Assembly: GCF_003034845.1 (NCBI RefSeq)
Contig: NZ_PZKC01000003.1
Location: 1-64,000, forward strand
DNA: 64,000 bases
Direction: 5' to 3'
Origin: Pseudothauera lacus
GTDB lineage: Bacteria > Pseudomonadota > Gammaproteobacteria > Burkholderiales > Rhodocyclaceae
The notes under the pieces were generated by a model that saw only the letters and a list, made by a program, of their open reading frames with translations, was not told the DNA's origin and searched no databases. Both the position numbers and the translations under genes were made by a program. Below, piece after piece: positions 28,389 through 38,238 of the stretch (positions are counted from its first letter, which is position 1; each line of letters opens with the position of its first letter).

Positions 28389-29597
28389 ATGCGTGCATTG
28401 ATCTGGTTGATCGGCATCTTCGCCCTCGCCGCCGGGCTGGCCACCGTGGCCAGCGTCAACACGGGCTACGTGCTGGTTGTGGTGCCGCCCTACCGCGTCC
28501 AGGTGTCCCTCAATCTGGTCATCATCGGCCTGGTGGTGGTCTTCGTGCTGGGCTATCTGGTGGTGCGCCTGATCCGTCGCACGCTCGCCTTGCCGGGAGT
28601 GGTCGGCGCCTTCCGCGAGCGCCGTCGGCGTGACCGCGCCGGCCGTGCCCTGCGTGACGCCCTGCGTACCCTCTTCGAGGGCCGCTACGCGCAGACCCTC
28701 AAGTTTGCCGAGAAGGCCTTCGACAATGGCGAGAGCCCGGCAATGGCGGCGCTGGTCGCCGCCCGTGCCGCCCACGCCCTGCGTGACGAGACGCGCTACC
28801 GGATCTGGATCGCACGCGTTGCCGATGCCGGCGAAGAGGCCCGCCCGGCGCGGCTGATGAGTGAGGCCGAACTGGCGGTCGAGGACCGCGACTACGAGAG
28901 CGCCGCTGCGCATCTGGAAACCCTGCGCCAGCTCGGCCACCGCCACATCGCCGCGCTACGCCTGTCCCTGCGGGTGGCTTCGGCGCTGCAGCGCTGGGAG
29001 GAAGTGCTCAGGCTTGCCCGCCAGCTCTTCAAGCACAAGGCCCTTTCCGACGAACAGGTGGCGCCGGTGCTGCGCCGCGCCCACGTCGAGCGCCTGCGCC
29101 AGCTCGCCGGTGACGGCAAGGCGCTGGCCGACTACTGGAAGGCCATCCCCGCCGCGGAGATGAAGGATCGCCGCATGGTCGAACGTGCGGTGCCGCTGCT
29201 GGTGGCCGGCGGGCAGGGTACGCTGGCACGCCGCAAACTGGAGAAGCTTCTCGAGGAGGAGTGGGACTCAGCGCTCGCCCGTCTCTACGCCCTGTGTGGG
29301 GAGGATGATGCCGTTGCCTGTCTGGCGAAGGCTGAGGGCTGGCTGCAGCAGCATCCGCGCGACGCCGGACTGCTGCTGGCCCTCGGCCGCCTGTGCCTGC
29401 AGGCGCAGTTGTGGGGCAAGGCGCAGAGCTATCTCGAAGCCTCGCTCAACATCGAAGGGGCGGTGGAGACCCACCTCGCGCTCGCCGGCCTGCTGGAGCA
29501 GTTGGGGCGTGCCGACGAAGCGCAGGACCACTATCGCGCCGCGGTCAAGGTGTCCGGCGCACCCAGCGCGGCGGCGCCGCTCGCGACCGTGGCCTGA
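28389..29597 (+). CDS. hemY: HemY-like membrane protein with TPR repeats
   Basis: A 402-residue protein of the proteobacterial HemY family, not the protoporphyrinogen oxidase also called HemY in Bacillus. Two membrane helices (about 4-22 and 42-62) with conserved NTGYVLVVVPPYRVQVSL between them are followed by a TPR-rich region (about 95-390). It is last in the hem operon and is followed by a strong hairpin. A scaffold role in heme synthesis has been proposed for the family. Confidence 0.88.
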   Translation: MRALIWLIGIFALAAGLATVASVNTGYVLVVVPPYRVQVSLNLVIIGLVVVFVLGYLVVRLIRRTLALPGVVGAFRERRRRDRAGRALRDALRTLFEGRYAQTLKFAEKAFDNGESPAMAALVAARAAHALRDETRYRIWIARVADAGEEARPARLMSEAELAVEDRDYESAAAHLETLRQLGHRHIAALRLSLRVASALQRWEEVLRLARQLFKHKALSDEQVAPVLRRAHVERLRQLAGDGKALADYWKAIPAAEMKDRRMVERAVPLLVAGGQGTLARRKLEKLLEEEWDSALARLYALCGEDDAVACLAKAEGWLQQHPRDAGLLLALGRLCLQAQLWGKAQSYLEASLNIEGAVETHLALAGLLEQLGRADEAQDHYRAAVKVSGAPSAAAPLATVA

Positions 29598-29602
29598 AGC
29601 CG

Positions 29603-29638
29603 AAAGACGGAAGCCGCTTCACAGCGGCTTCCGTCTTT
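29603..29638. terminator. Bidirectional terminator between hemY and hemF
   Basis: A perfect 15-bp stem (29603-29617 with 29624-29638) around TTCACA. It has AAA on the left flank and TTT on the right flank, so it can serve both convergent operons. It begins just after the hemY stop and ends just before the hemF stop. Confidence 0.8.
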
Positions 29639-29639
29639 C

Positions 29640-30563
29640 TCAAACCCAGTCCTGCGGCCTGAGATAACGTTCGTAGAGTTGCGCTTCCGCGCTGCCGGCT
29701 TGCGGCTGCCAGTCGTAGCGCCATTTGACGATGGGCGGCAGCGACATCAGGATCGATTCGGTGCGCCCGCCTGACTGCAGGCCGAACAGCGTGCCGCGGT
29801 CGAACACCAGGTTGAACTCCACGTAGCGCCCGCGGCGGTAGGCCTGGAAGTCGCGCTCGCGCTCGCCATAGGGCGTGTCGCGGCGGCGCTCGACGATGGG
29901 CAGGTAGGCGTCGAGGAAGGCGTCGCCGACCGAGCGGGTGAGGCCGAAGGCGGTGTCGAAGGAGGTCTGGCCGTCGGCGCCGAGGTCGTCGAAGAACAGC
30001 CCGCCGACGCCGCGCGGCTCGTTGCGGTGCTTGAGGAAGAAGTAGCGGTCGCACCAGTCCTTGAGCCGGCGGTATTCCGCCTCACCGCCGAAGGGCAGTA
30101 CCGCTGCCTTGCAGGCGGCGTGGAAGTGGCGCACGTCCTCGTCATTGCCGTAATAGGGCGTGAGGTCCATGCCGCCGCCGAACCACCACACCGGATCCTT
30201 GCCCTCGGCCAGCGCGACGAAGCAGCGCACGTTCATGTGCACCGTCGGGCAGTAGGGGTTGCGCGGATGCAGGACCAGCGACACGCCCATGGCCTCGAAG
30301 CGTCGCCCGGCCAGTTCGGGGCGGTGCGCGGTGGCCGAGGCCGGCATGGCCTCGCCCATCACATGCGAGAAGTTCACCCCGCCGCGCTCGAAGAAGTCGC
30401 CCTCCTCGATGACCCGGGTGAGGCCACCACCGCCGGCGGGGCGCTCCCAGGCGTCGGCGCGGAAGGTCTGGCCGTCGAAGGTCTCCAGGCGCCCGACGAT
30501 GCGTGCCTGCAGGCCGGTGAAGTAGGCCTTGATCCGTGCGAGGTCAGGCGTGTCCAGTGCCAT
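29640..30563 (-). CDS. hemF: Oxygen-dependent coproporphyrinogen-III oxidase
   Basis: Oxidatively decarboxylates coproporphyrinogen III to protoporphyrinogen IX using oxygen. It has 307 residues. The hallmarks [30 protein letters not shown] and [18 protein letters not shown] are present. The start at 30563 ([12 protein letters not shown]) gives the usual family length. It sits 4 bases behind purD, so this heme gene is embedded in a purine-synthesis operon. Confidence 0.96.
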   Translation of the reverse strand: MALDTPDLARIKAYFTGLQARIVGRLETFDGQTFRADAWERPAGGGGLTRVIEEGDFFERGGVNFSHVMGEAMPASATAHRPELAGRRFEAMGVSLVLHPRNPYCPTVHMNVRCFVALAEGKDPVWWFGGGMDLTPYYGNDEDVRHFHAACKAAVLPFGGEAEYRRLKDWCDRYFFLKHRNEPRGVGGLFFDDLGADGQTSFDTAFGLTRSVGDAFLDAYLPIVERRRDTPYGERERDFQAYRRGRYVEFNLVFDRGTLFGLQSGGRTESILMSLPPIVKWRYDWQPQAGSAEAQLYERYLRPQDWV

Positions 30564-30567
30564 CGCC

Positions 30568-31842
30568 TCAGCCCTTGCGGGCCACGGCGCGGTGGCCGAT
30601 GTCGCGGCGGTACTGGCGGCCGGCGAACTGGATCTGGTCGGCGACCTCGTAGGCGGCCTTCTGTGCGCTGCGCACGTTGTCACCCAGTGCGGTGACGCAC
30701 AGCACGCGCCCGCCGGCGGTGAGCACCTGGCCGTCCTGTTCGATGGTGCCGGCATGGAAGACGTGCACGTCCTCGCTGTCGGCCGGCAGGTGGGCGATCG
30801 GATCGCCCTTGCGCGGGCTGTCCGGGTAAGCTTCGGCGGCCATCACCACGCCCAGTGCGACGCGGCGGTCCCACTCGGCCTCGACCTGATCCAGCCTGCC
30901 GGCGATGGCGGCTTCCACCAGGTCGGCCAGATCGGTCTTCAGGCGCATCATGATGGGCTGGGTTTCCGGGTCGCCCATGCGGCAGTTGAACTCGACCACG
31001 CGCGGCTTGCCGGCCTCGTCGATCATCAGGCCGGCATACAGGAAGCCGGTGTAGGGGCTGCCGTCGGCGGCCATGCCGGCGAGCGTGGGCTGGATGACCT
31101 CGCGCATCACCCGCGCATGCACCTCCGGGGTGACCACCGGGGCGGGCGAATAGGCCCCCATGCCGCCGGTGTTGGGGCCTTCGTCGCCGTCCTTGAGGCG
31201 CTTGTGGTCCTGGCTGGTGGCGAGCGCCAGGGCGTTCTTGCCGTCGGCCATGACGATGAAGCTGGCTTCCTCGCCCTGCATGAACTCCTCGATGACGACG
31301 CGCGCCCCGGCATCACCCATCTTGTTGTCGAGCAGCATCATGTCGATGGCCGCGTGCGCTTCTTCCAGCGTCATGGCGACGACCACGCCCTTGCCGGCGG
31401 CCAGGCCGTCGGCCTTGATGACGATGGGCGCCCCCTCGGTATCGACGTAGGCGTGTGCCTGCGCCGCATCCGCGAAGGTCTGGTACTTCGCCGTAGGGAT
31501 GTTGTGGCGGATCATGAACTGCTTGGCGAAGTCCTTCGAGCTTTCCAGACGGGCGGCGGCCTGCACCGGGCCGAACACCGGCAGCGCGGCGGCGCGGAAG
31601 GCATCGACCACGCCGGCGGCGAGCGGCGCTTCGGGGCCGACCACGGTGAATGCGACCCGCTCGCCGAGGGCCAGCTGTACCAGATCGGGAATCGCGCTGA
31701 CCGGCACGTTCTCCAGCAGCGGTTCGCGTGCGGTGCCGGCATTGCCGGGGGCGACCAGCACACGGGTGACCTTGGGCGACTGGGCGAGCTTCCAGGCCAG
31801 CGCGTGTTCGCGTCCGCCGGAGCCGATGACGAGGACTTTCAT
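30568..31842 (-). CDS. purD: Phosphoribosylamine-glycine ligase
   Basis: ATP-dependent second step of purine synthesis, joining glycine to phosphoribosylamine. It has 424 residues: N-terminal [19 protein letters not shown], an ATP-grasp domain with [17 protein letters not shown], and the metal site [14 protein letters not shown]. It is 13 bases after purH in a minus-strand operon. Confidence 0.97.
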   Translation of the reverse strand: MKVLVIGSGGREHALAWKLAQSPKVTRVLVAPGNAGTAREPLLENVPVSAIPDLVQLALGERVAFTVVGPEAPLAAGVVDAFRAAALPVFGPVQAAARLESSKDFAKQFMIRHNIPTAKYQTFADAAQAHAYVDTEGAPIVIKADGLAAGKGVVVAMTLEEAHAAIDMMLLDNKMGDAGARVVIEEFMQGEEASFIVMADGKNALALATSQDHKRLKDGDEGPNTGGMGAYSPAPVVTPEVHARVMREVIQPTLAGMAADGSPYTGFLYAGLMIDEAGKPRVVEFNCRMGDPETQPIMMRLKTDLADLVEAAIAGRLDQVEAEWDRRVALGVVMAAEAYPDSPRKGDPIAHLPADSEDVHVFHAGTIEQDGQVLTAGGRVLCVTALGDNVRSAQKAAYEVADQIQFAGRQYRRDIGHRAVARKG

Positions 31843-31855
31843 GGGGCTGCTCCGA

Positions 31856-33451
31856 TCAGTGGCGGAAGTGGCGGAAGCCGGTGAACACCATGGCGATGTT
31901 CTGCTCGTCGGCCGCGGCGATCACTTCGGCGTCGCGCATCGAGCCGCCCGGCTGGATCACCGCGGTGGCGCCGGCCTGGGCGAGCACGTCGAGGCCGTCG
32001 CGGAAGGGGAAGAAGGCGTCCGAGGCGACCACGCAGCCGGCAATCTGCAGGCCGGCGTTCTCGGCCTTGATCCTGGCGATGCGGGCGGAATCCACCCGGC
32101 TCATCTGCCCGGCGCCGACGCCGATGGTCATGCCGTCCTTGCAGTAGACGATGGCGTTGGACTTGACGTACTTGGCCACCCGCCAGGCGAACAGCATGTC
32201 GCGCAGTTCGGCCTCGGTGGGCGCACGCTGGGTGACGATCTTGAGATCGGCGAGCGCGATGCGCGCTTCGTCGGCGCTTTGCACCAGCAGGCCGCCGCCC
32301 ACGCGCTTGTAGTCGAGCGCGCCGGCAGGCTTGCCGAGCGGGCAGGTAAGCACGCGCACGTTCTGCTTGGCGCGCAGCAGTTCCAGCGCGTCGGCGGTGT
32401 AGGCGGGGGCGATCAGCACTTCGAGGAACTGCGCCGAGACCGCCTCGGCGGCGGCGCGGTCGACTTCGCCGTTGAAGGCGATGATGCCGCCGAAGGCCGA
32501 GGTCGGGTCGGTGGAGAAGGCCTTCTTGTAGGCTTCCAGCGGGGTGGCGCCGAGCGCCACGCCACAGGGGTTGGCGTGCTTGACGATGACGCAGGCCGAG
32601 TGTGCCACGTCCCTGTCGAAAGCCTTCACGCATTCCCACGCCGCATCGGCGTCGGCGATGTTGTTGTACGACAGCTCCTTGCCCTGCAGTTGGGTGTAGC
32701 TGGCGATGCCGCCTTCGGGCGCATTGGGTTCCTTGTAGAACGCCGCGCTCTGGTGCGGGTTCTCGCCGTAGCGCAGGTTCTGCACCTTGTCGAAGGCGAG
32801 CTGGAAGCGCTCCGGGTAGGCCTGCTTGGACACGTCGCCGGCTTCGTTGCTGACCAGCGCGGTGAGGTGGTTGGAGATCGCCGAGTCGTAGCGCGCGGTG
32901 TGGGTGAAGGCCTTCACCGCCAGCGCGAAGCGGGTCTTGTACGACAGCGTCTTGGCGTTGGCCTTGAGCTCGGCGACGATGCCGGCGTAGTCCTCGGGGT
33001 CGGTGACGATGCCCACGCCGCCGGCCTCGTTGCCGTGGTTCTTGGCCGCGGCGCGCACCATGGTCGGGCCGCCGATGTCGATGTTCTCGATGGCGTCTTC
33101 CAGGGTGCAGTCCGGACGCGCCACGGTGGCCTGGAAGGGGTAGAGGTTCACCACCACCAGGTCGATGCGGCTGATGTCGTGCGCGGCGATGGTGTCCATG
33201 TGCTCGGCGAGGTCGCGGCGCGCGAGGATGCCGCCATGCACCTTGGGATGCAGGGTCTTCACCCGGCCGTCGAGCATTTCGGGGAAGCCGGTGTGCTCGG
33301 AGACGTCGGTGACGGCGAGGCCGGCATCGCGCAGCAGCGCGGCGGTGCCGCCGGTCGACAGCAGCTTGACGCCAAGGGCGGACAGCTCGCGGGCGAATTC
33401 GAGCACGCCGCGTTTGTCGGACACGCTGATCAGGGCTTGGGTGACGGTCAT
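31856..33451 (-). CDS. purH: Bifunctional AICAR transformylase/IMP cyclohydrolase
   Basis: Catalyses the last two steps to IMP. It has 531 residues. The N-terminal MGS-like cyclohydrolase domain begins [19 protein letters not shown]; the transformylase domain has the catalytic Lys-His in [13 protein letters not shown]. The start at 33451 ([13 protein letters not shown]) follows the GAGCTT purine region and is preferred over an upstream Met within the fis gap. It is 61 bases after fis. Confidence 0.97.
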   Translation of the reverse strand: MTVTQALISVSDKRGVLEFARELSALGVKLLSTGGTAALLRDAGLAVTDVSEHTGFPEMLDGRVKTLHPKVHGGILARRDLAEHMDTIAAHDISRIDLVVVNLYPFQATVARPDCTLEDAIENIDIGGPTMVRAAAKNHGNEAGGVGIVTDPEDYAGIVAELKANAKTLSYKTRFALAVKAFTHTARYDSAISNHLTALVSNEAGDVSKQAYPERFQLAFDKVQNLRYGENPHQSAAFYKEPNAPEGGIASYTQLQGKELSYNNIADADAAWECVKAFDRDVAHSACVIVKHANPCGVALGATPLEAYKKAFSTDPTSAFGGIIAFNGEVDRAAAEAVSAQFLEVLIAPAYTADALELLRAKQNVRVLTCPLGKPAGALDYKRVGGGLLVQSADEARIALADLKIVTQRAPTEAELRDMLFAWRVAKYVKSNAIVYCKDGMTIGVGAGQMSRVDSARIARIKAENAGLQIAGCVVASDAFFPFRDGLDVLAQAGATAVIQPGGSMRDAEVIAAADEQNIAMVFTGFRHFRH

Positions 33452-33512
33452 GTGAAGCTCTGCAACAGGAAGTGGGAAAGACGGGACGCGGCGCGCCATG
33501 CGCCGCGGGCGA

Positions 33513-33749
33513 TCACAGCAGATCGTATTCGGTGAGCTTGCGGCGCAGGGTGTTGCGGTTGATGCCCAGCATGTCGGCTGCGGCGGTCTGGTTGCCGCCG
33601 GCCTGGCGCAGGACGAATTCCAGCATCGGGCGTTCGACGTTGCGGATCACCATCTCGTAGATGGCCGCCGGCCGTTCGCCGTCCAGGTCGCGGAAGTACT
33701 GGTCGAGGGTGCGGTGGACGGAATCGGCGATGTCGTTGCTGCGGCTCAT
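33513..33749 (-). CDS. fis: Fis-family DNA-binding protein
   Basis: A 78-residue nucleoid protein. The C-terminal helix-turn-helix is [22 protein letters not shown], nearly identical to Fis. The N-terminal region is shorter than the 98-residue E. coli protein, as is typical in betaproteobacteria. Its ATG overlaps the dusB stop by 4 bases, reproducing the dusB-fis operon of enterobacteria. Confidence 0.93.
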   Translation of the reverse strand: MSRSNDIADSVHRTLDQYFRDLDGERPAAIYEMVIRNVERPMLEFVLRQAGGNQTAAADMLGINRNTLRRKLTEYDLL

Positions 33750-34768
33750 GCTGCGAGCTCCTGCGGGAGGTCTTCTTCATAGCGCAGGCGGGCGTCGGCC
33801 TCGGCAAGTTGGCCGAAGAAGACGTCCACCGCGTCGAGCTGGGCGGGGATGGTGGGCAGCTGGTTCATGGTGCGGCGGAAGGCCGCCGAGCCGACCAGGC
33901 CCTTGGTGTACCAGGAGATGTGCTTGCGCGCGATCTTCAGGCCGGTGTCTTCGCCGTAGAAGGCGTAGAGATCGGCGAGGTGCTCGCGGCACACCTGGTG
34001 GATTTCGCTGACCAGCGGTGCGGCGAGCAGTTCGCCGGTGGCCAGGTAGTGTTCGATCTCGCGGAAGATCCACGGCCGGCCCTGGGCGGCACGGCCGATC
34101 ATGACGCCGTCGGCGCCGGTGTAGTCGAGGACGTGCCTGGCCTTCTGCGGGCTGTCGATGTCGCCGTTGGCAATCACCGGGATGCTCACCAGGGTCTTCA
34201 CGTGGGCAATGGTGTCGTACTCCGCCTCACCCATGTACTGGTCGGCGCGCGTGCGGCCGTGGATGGCGATGGCGCGGATGCCGGATTCCTCGGCGATGCG
34301 CGCGACCCTGGGGGCGTTCCTGTTGTCGCGGTTCCAGCCGGTGCGGAATTTCAGCGTTACCGGGGTGTCAGGCACGGCCTTGACCACCGCTTCGAGGATG
34401 CGCGCGATCAGCGGTTCGTCCTGCATCAGCGCGGAGCCGGCCATCACGTTGCACACCTTCTTGGCCGGACAGCCCATGTTGATGTCGATGATCTGTGCGC
34501 CGCGCTCGGCGTTGTAGCGCGCCGCCTCGGCCATCATCGCCGGATCGGCGCCGGCAATCTGCACCGAGATCGGCGCCACCTCACCCTCGTGGTTGGCCCG
34601 CCGGCGGGTCTTGGCGCTGCCGTAGAGCAGCGAGTTGGAGGTCACCATCTCGCTCACCGCGAGTCCGGCCCCCAGCTTCTTGCACAGCTGGCGGAAAGGA
34701 CGGTCCGTCACCCCGGCCATGGGGGCGACGAAAAGGTTGTTGCGCAGGGTGAAACCGGCGAACTGCAT
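33746..34768 (-). CDS. dusB: tRNA-dihydrouridine synthase B
   Basis: Flavin enzyme that reduces uridines in the tRNA D-loop. It has 340 residues: a TIM barrel beginning LFVAPMAGVTDRPFRQL, the catalytic cysteine in INMGCPAKKVCN, the FMN-phosphate region GADGVMIGRAAQGRPWIF, and a C-terminal helical tRNA-binding domain. The start at 34768 (MQFAGFTLRNN) is chosen because family members begin here; an upstream Met adds a Pro-rich tail. It heads dusB-fis-purH-purD-hemF. Confidence 0.95.
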   Translation of the reverse strand: MQFAGFTLRNNLFVAPMAGVTDRPFRQLCKKLGAGLAVSEMVTSNSLLYGSAKTRRRANHEGEVAPISVQIAGADPAMMAEAARYNAERGAQIIDINMGCPAKKVCNVMAGSALMQDEPLIARILEAVVKAVPDTPVTLKFRTGWNRDNRNAPRVARIAEESGIRAIAIHGRTRADQYMGEAEYDTIAHVKTLVSIPVIANGDIDSPQKARHVLDYTGADGVMIGRAAQGRPWIFREIEHYLATGELLAAPLVSEIHQVCREHLADLYAFYGEDTGLKIARKHISWYTKGLVGSAAFRRTMNQLPTIPAQLDAVDVFFGQLAEADARLRYEEDLPQELAA

Positions 34769-34889
34769 GGGGCGGTCGGGCGTGGGGGGAAAGGGCGGCA
34801 TTTTACCCCATGCGGCGCAGGGGGTGGGGGCTTGCGTGCGGGGGGCAGGCCCATCCTGGGGCGGGTGAAGGCGGGAGAGATACGGGGTG

Positions 34890-34951
34890 GCCGGGCAGGG
34901 GACGCGGGCCACGGCTCATGCGTACCGAAATCGCCGCGTCCCCTGCCCGGC
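34890..34951. repeat. Perfect 18-bp inverted repeat in the dusB/ubiH gap
   Basis: Bases 34890-34907 are the exact reverse complement of 34934-34951, with a 26-base loop. The 272-base gap (34769-35040) holds no gene. The repeat lies about 90 bases past the end of the ubiH-like gene and upstream of dusB. It may end the amgK-ubiH operon, although no T-tract follows, or be a dispersed palindromic element. No dusB promoter could be picked with confidence. Confidence 0.65.
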
Positions 34952-35040
34952 AGGAATCTGCGGTGCTTGCTCGCGCGGGCTGAGCGTTTCCGGGTAGTGC
35001 CGCGTCCTGGTGCGAGCCACGTGTCGGTGGCCAGGCTCGT

Positions 35041-36186
35041 TCAGGGCCAGGCGCGGGCGCCGAACATCATGCGCTTGGCGACGAAGTGGCGCAGCGGCGG
35101 CAGCATGTCGAGGGCGAACAGGCCGGCACCGCGCAGATGACGCAGCGGCGGCAGGTCGTTGCTGAACAGGCGTACCAGGGTGTCGGTGAAGCGTACCGTG
35201 CCGAAACGGTCCGCGCTGCGGCTGCGGGCGTAGGCGGTCAGGGTGGCGGGTGCGCCGGGGTCGCCGGGGTGGCGCAGCAGGGTATCGGCCAGCGCCCAGA
35301 CGTCGCGCAGCGCGAGGTTGAAACCCTGGCCGGCCACCGGGTGCAGGGTCTGGGCGGCATTGCCCAGCCAGACGGTACGCGCCCCCACCGGGCTGCGCCG
35401 CACGCGCAGGCCGAGCGGGTAGCGCAGGCGTTCGCTGACCGCGGTGAGGCTGATGCGGGTGCCGAGGTGGGCCTGCAGGCGGGCCAGATAGGCGCTGTCG
35501 TCCAGCGCGAGCAGTGTGTCGGCCTGTTGCGGAGACGCAACATGGACCAGGGCGTAGGCCTCGCCGCAGGGCAGCAGGGCCACCGGGCCGGCGGGGGTGA
35601 AGCGCTCGAAGGCGGTGCCGCGTGCCGCGCCAGTGGCATGCACCATGGCGATCAGCGCGTGCTGGCCGTAGTCGCGGCTCATCGTCTCGGTGGGGTCGGC
35701 GTTGATGCTGCCTTCGGCGCACACCGCCAGAAGGGCGCGGCGGCTGCCCGCATGGCGGCCGGCGAGTTCGATGGTGACGCCGTCGTCGGCGGGAGTGAGG
35801 CTGCGCACCTCGGTTTCGTCCAGCACGCTGATGCCCGCATGGTCGATCGCCTGGCGCAGCGCTGCGGCCAGTGCGCCGGCGGCCGCAACGTGGCCGAGGG
35901 CCGGCACGCCGTAGTCGGTGGCGTGGATCAGCGTGCGGCCGAAGCCGCCTTGCTGGGAAACGTGGATGGTGTCGATCGGCGTGGCGGGCAGGGCCTGCCA
36001 CACGCCCAGGCGCTCCAGCGTGAGGCGGGTGCCGTGGGAGAGTGCGAGCACGCGCGGGTCGGCGGCGGTGGCTTCGGCCGGGCGGGCGTCGGCCAGCACC
36101 ACGTCGAGCCCGCTGTCCTTGAGCGCGAGGGCGAGCGCCATGCCCACCGGGCCGGCACCGACCACCAGCAGGTCGTGGGTCGTCAT
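35041..36186 (-). CDS. FAD-dependent ubiquinone hydroxylase, UbiH/UbiF family
   Basis: A 381-residue class A flavin monooxygenase. The FAD-binding Rossmann motif is LLVVGAGPVGMALALAL (5-21), and the ribityl-binding GD-like motif is seen as VWLGNAAQTLHPVAGQGFNLALRDV. Such enzymes hydroxylate the ubiquinone ring; which position this one modifies cannot be told because UbiH, UbiF and UbiI are alike. It overlaps pepP by 4 bases, as ubiH does in E. coli, which favours UbiH. Confidence 0.88.
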   Translation of the reverse strand: MTTHDLLVVGAGPVGMALALALKDSGLDVVLADARPAEATAADPRVLALSHGTRLTLERLGVWQALPATPIDTIHVSQQGGFGRTLIHATDYGVPALGHVAAAGALAAALRQAIDHAGISVLDETEVRSLTPADDGVTIELAGRHAGSRRALLAVCAEGSINADPTETMSRDYGQHALIAMVHATGAARGTAFERFTPAGPVALLPCGEAYALVHVASPQQADTLLALDDSAYLARLQAHLGTRISLTAVSERLRYPLGLRVRRSPVGARTVWLGNAAQTLHPVAGQGFNLALRDVWALADTLLRHPGDPGAPATLTAYARSRSADRFGTVRFTDTLVRLFSNDLPPLRHLRGAGLFALDMLPPLRHFVAKRMMFGARAWP

Positions 36187-37523
36187 GCCTGCGCCTCGCG
36201 CATCACCGCCTCAATGTCGGCCACGCTGCGCGGGGCGTCTTCGGTGATGAACTCGCAGCCGTCTGCGCTGACCACGGCGTCGTCCTCGATGCGCACGCCG
36301 ATGTTCCAGAAGGCTGCGGGCACCTTGTCGTCCGGTCGGATGTAGCAGCCGGGTTCCACGGTGAGCACCATGCCCGGTGCGAGCAGGCGCCAGTCGCCGT
36401 CCTGCTTGTATTCGCCGGCGTCGTGGACGTCCATGCCCAGCCAGTGGCTGGTGCGGTGCATGTAGAAGCGGCGGTAATCACCGTTTTCCAGCACGCCGTC
36501 GAGGCTGCCGCTGAGGAGTTTCAGGTCCAGCATACCCTGGGCGAGCACGCGCACCGCGGCTTCGTGCGGCTCGTTCCAGTGCGCACCGGGGCGGATGGCG
36601 GCCTTCGCGGCGCCCTGGGCGGCGAGCACCAGTTCGTAGATGTCGCGCTGCGGGCCGGAGAAGCGGCCATTGACCGGGAAGGTACGGGTGATATCGGAGG
36701 CGTAGCCGTCGAGCTCGCAGCCGGCATCGATCAGCAGCAGGTCGCCGTCGGCCATGCGGCAGTCGTTCTCGACATAGTGCAGCACGCAGGCGTTGCGGCC
36801 GCTGGCGACGATGCTGGTGTAGGCCGGAGCCTGGCTGCCGGCGGCGCGGAAGGCGTGCAGCAGTTCGGCTTCGATCTCGTATTCGAAGCGCCCCGGGCGG
36901 GTGGCGGCCATGGCGCGGCGGTGGGCGCCGGCCGAGATGCTGGCGGCGCGGCGCATGGTGGCCAGTTCGAAGTCGTCCTTGATCAGGCGCATTTCGTCCA
37001 GCTCGGCGCGGATGTCGCGTACCGAGTGCGGCGGCACCACGCCGCTGCGGGCGTTGGCGCGCACCGCGTTGAGCGCGGCCATGACCTTGCCGTCCCATTC
37101 GCCGTCATAGCCCAGGCCGCTCCACAGCACCGGCTGGTTGGCGAGCAGGTCGGGCAGGCGGCGCTCCAGGTCGCCGATGGTCCACGCCTCGTCGAAGCCG
37201 AAGGCGGCCTGCGCGGCCTCGGGGCCGTAGCGGTAGCCGTCCCAGATCTCGCGTTCCTCGTCCTTGGCGCGACAGAACAGGACGCTGCGGTCCTCGGTGC
37301 CGGCCACCAGCACCACCACCGCTTCCGGCTCGCGGAAGCCGGTGAGGTAGTAAAAGTAGCTGTCGTGCCGGTAGGGGTAGTGGGCGTCGCGGTTGCGCGT
37401 GCGTTCCGGCGCGGTGGGCAGGATGGCAACGCCGCCGCCCAGCGCGTGCATGCGGGCCAGCAGACGTTCGCGGCGGGCGCGGAAGGGGGTGATGTCGAGG
37501 ACGTGTTCGGTGGGCGCGTTCAT
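36183..37523 (-). CDS. pepP: Xaa-Pro aminopeptidase
   Basis: Removes an N-terminal residue next to proline; dimanganese pita-bread enzyme. It has 446 residues. An N-terminal domain (about 1-165) is followed by the catalytic domain with metal ligands in LLIDAGCELDGYASDITRTF (two Asp), SHWLGMDVHD (His), TVEPGCY (Glu) and VRIEDD (Glu). Start MNAPTEHVLDITPF at 37523. It lies 8 bases behind murU and overlaps the ubiH-like gene. Confidence 0.95.
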   Translation of the reverse strand: MNAPTEHVLDITPFRARRERLLARMHALGGGVAILPTAPERTRNRDAHYPYRHDSYFYYLTGFREPEAVVVLVAGTEDRSVLFCRAKDEEREIWDGYRYGPEAAQAAFGFDEAWTIGDLERRLPDLLANQPVLWSGLGYDGEWDGKVMAALNAVRANARSGVVPPHSVRDIRAELDEMRLIKDDFELATMRRAASISAGAHRRAMAATRPGRFEYEIEAELLHAFRAAGSQAPAYTSIVASGRNACVLHYVENDCRMADGDLLLIDAGCELDGYASDITRTFPVNGRFSGPQRDIYELVLAAQGAAKAAIRPGAHWNEPHEAAVRVLAQGMLDLKLLSGSLDGVLENGDYRRFYMHRTSHWLGMDVHDAGEYKQDGDWRLLAPGMVLTVEPGCYIRPDDKVPAAFWNIGVRIEDDAVVSADGCEFITEDAPRSVADIEAVMREAQA

Positions 37524-37531
37524 GGCGGGGA

Positions 37532-38230
37532 TTATGCGCGGTGTTGTGCTTCGACGGCGAGATGGCGGTCCAGTTCGGCGAGGCGCGCCGGGGTGCCGAC
37601 ATCCAGCCAGTAGCCGGTGTGCAGTGCGCCGGAGACGCGCCCTGCGGCCATCGCGCTGCGCAGCAGTGGAGCGAGCCGGGCGGGCTGGCCGGCGGGCAGG
37701 TCGGCGAACAGCGCCGGGTGGTAGGCGCCCAGGCCGGAGAAGGTGAAGCGTGCGCTGCCCTGCTCCTGTACGCGGCCGGCGGTCAGGGCGAAGTCGCCGT
37801 CCGGGTGGTGGTCGGGGTTGGGTACCAGCAGCAGATGGGCCAGATCGCCGGTCGCGGCGAGCCGGTGTGCTGCGGCGGCGAGCAGCGCGGGATCGGCGTC
37901 GCAATAGACGTCGCCGTTGATCACCAGGAAGGGCTGCTCGCCGAGCAGGAGCAGGGCCTGGCGGATGCCGCCGGCGGTTTCCAGCGCCGTGCCTTCGCGC
38001 GACCAGGCGATGTGCACGCCGAACGCGCTGCCGTCGCCCAGCGCGCCCTCCAGCTGGGCGCCGAGGTGGGCGTGGTTGATCACCAGCTCGGTGATGCCGG
38101 CCGCGCGCAGGCGTTCGATGTGATGCACGATCAGCGGCTTGCCGCCGGCCGCGAGCAGCGGCTTGGGACAATTGTCGGTGAGCGGGCGCATGCGTTCGCC
38201 GCGCCCGGCAGCCAGGATCATCGCGCGCAT
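37532..38230 (-). CDS. murU: N-acetylmuramate-1-phosphate uridylyltransferase
   Basis: A 232-residue sugar-phosphate nucleotidyltransferase. The N-terminal [18 protein letters not shown] and [15 protein letters not shown] are the nucleotide-binding signature; [11 protein letters not shown] holds the metal-binding Asp. With AmgK encoded upstream, it recycles peptidoglycan MurNAc to UDP-MurNAc, a pathway shown in Pseudomonas that bypasses fosfomycin-sensitive MurA. The pairing with amgK is what separates it from RfbA/GlmU-type enzymes. Confidence 0.9.
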   Translation of the reverse strand: MRAMILAAGRGERMRPLTDNCPKPLLAAGGKPLIVHHIERLRAAGITELVINHAHLGAQLEGALGDGSAFGVHIAWSREGTALETAGGIRQALLLLGEQPFLVINGDVYCDADPALLAAAAHRLAATGDLAHLLLVPNPDHHPDGDFALTAGRVQEQGSARFTFSGLGAYHPALFADLPAGQPARLAPLLRSAMAAGRVSGALHTGYWLDVGTPARLAELDRHLAVEAQHRA

Positions 38231-38238
38231 CGGCGGGC

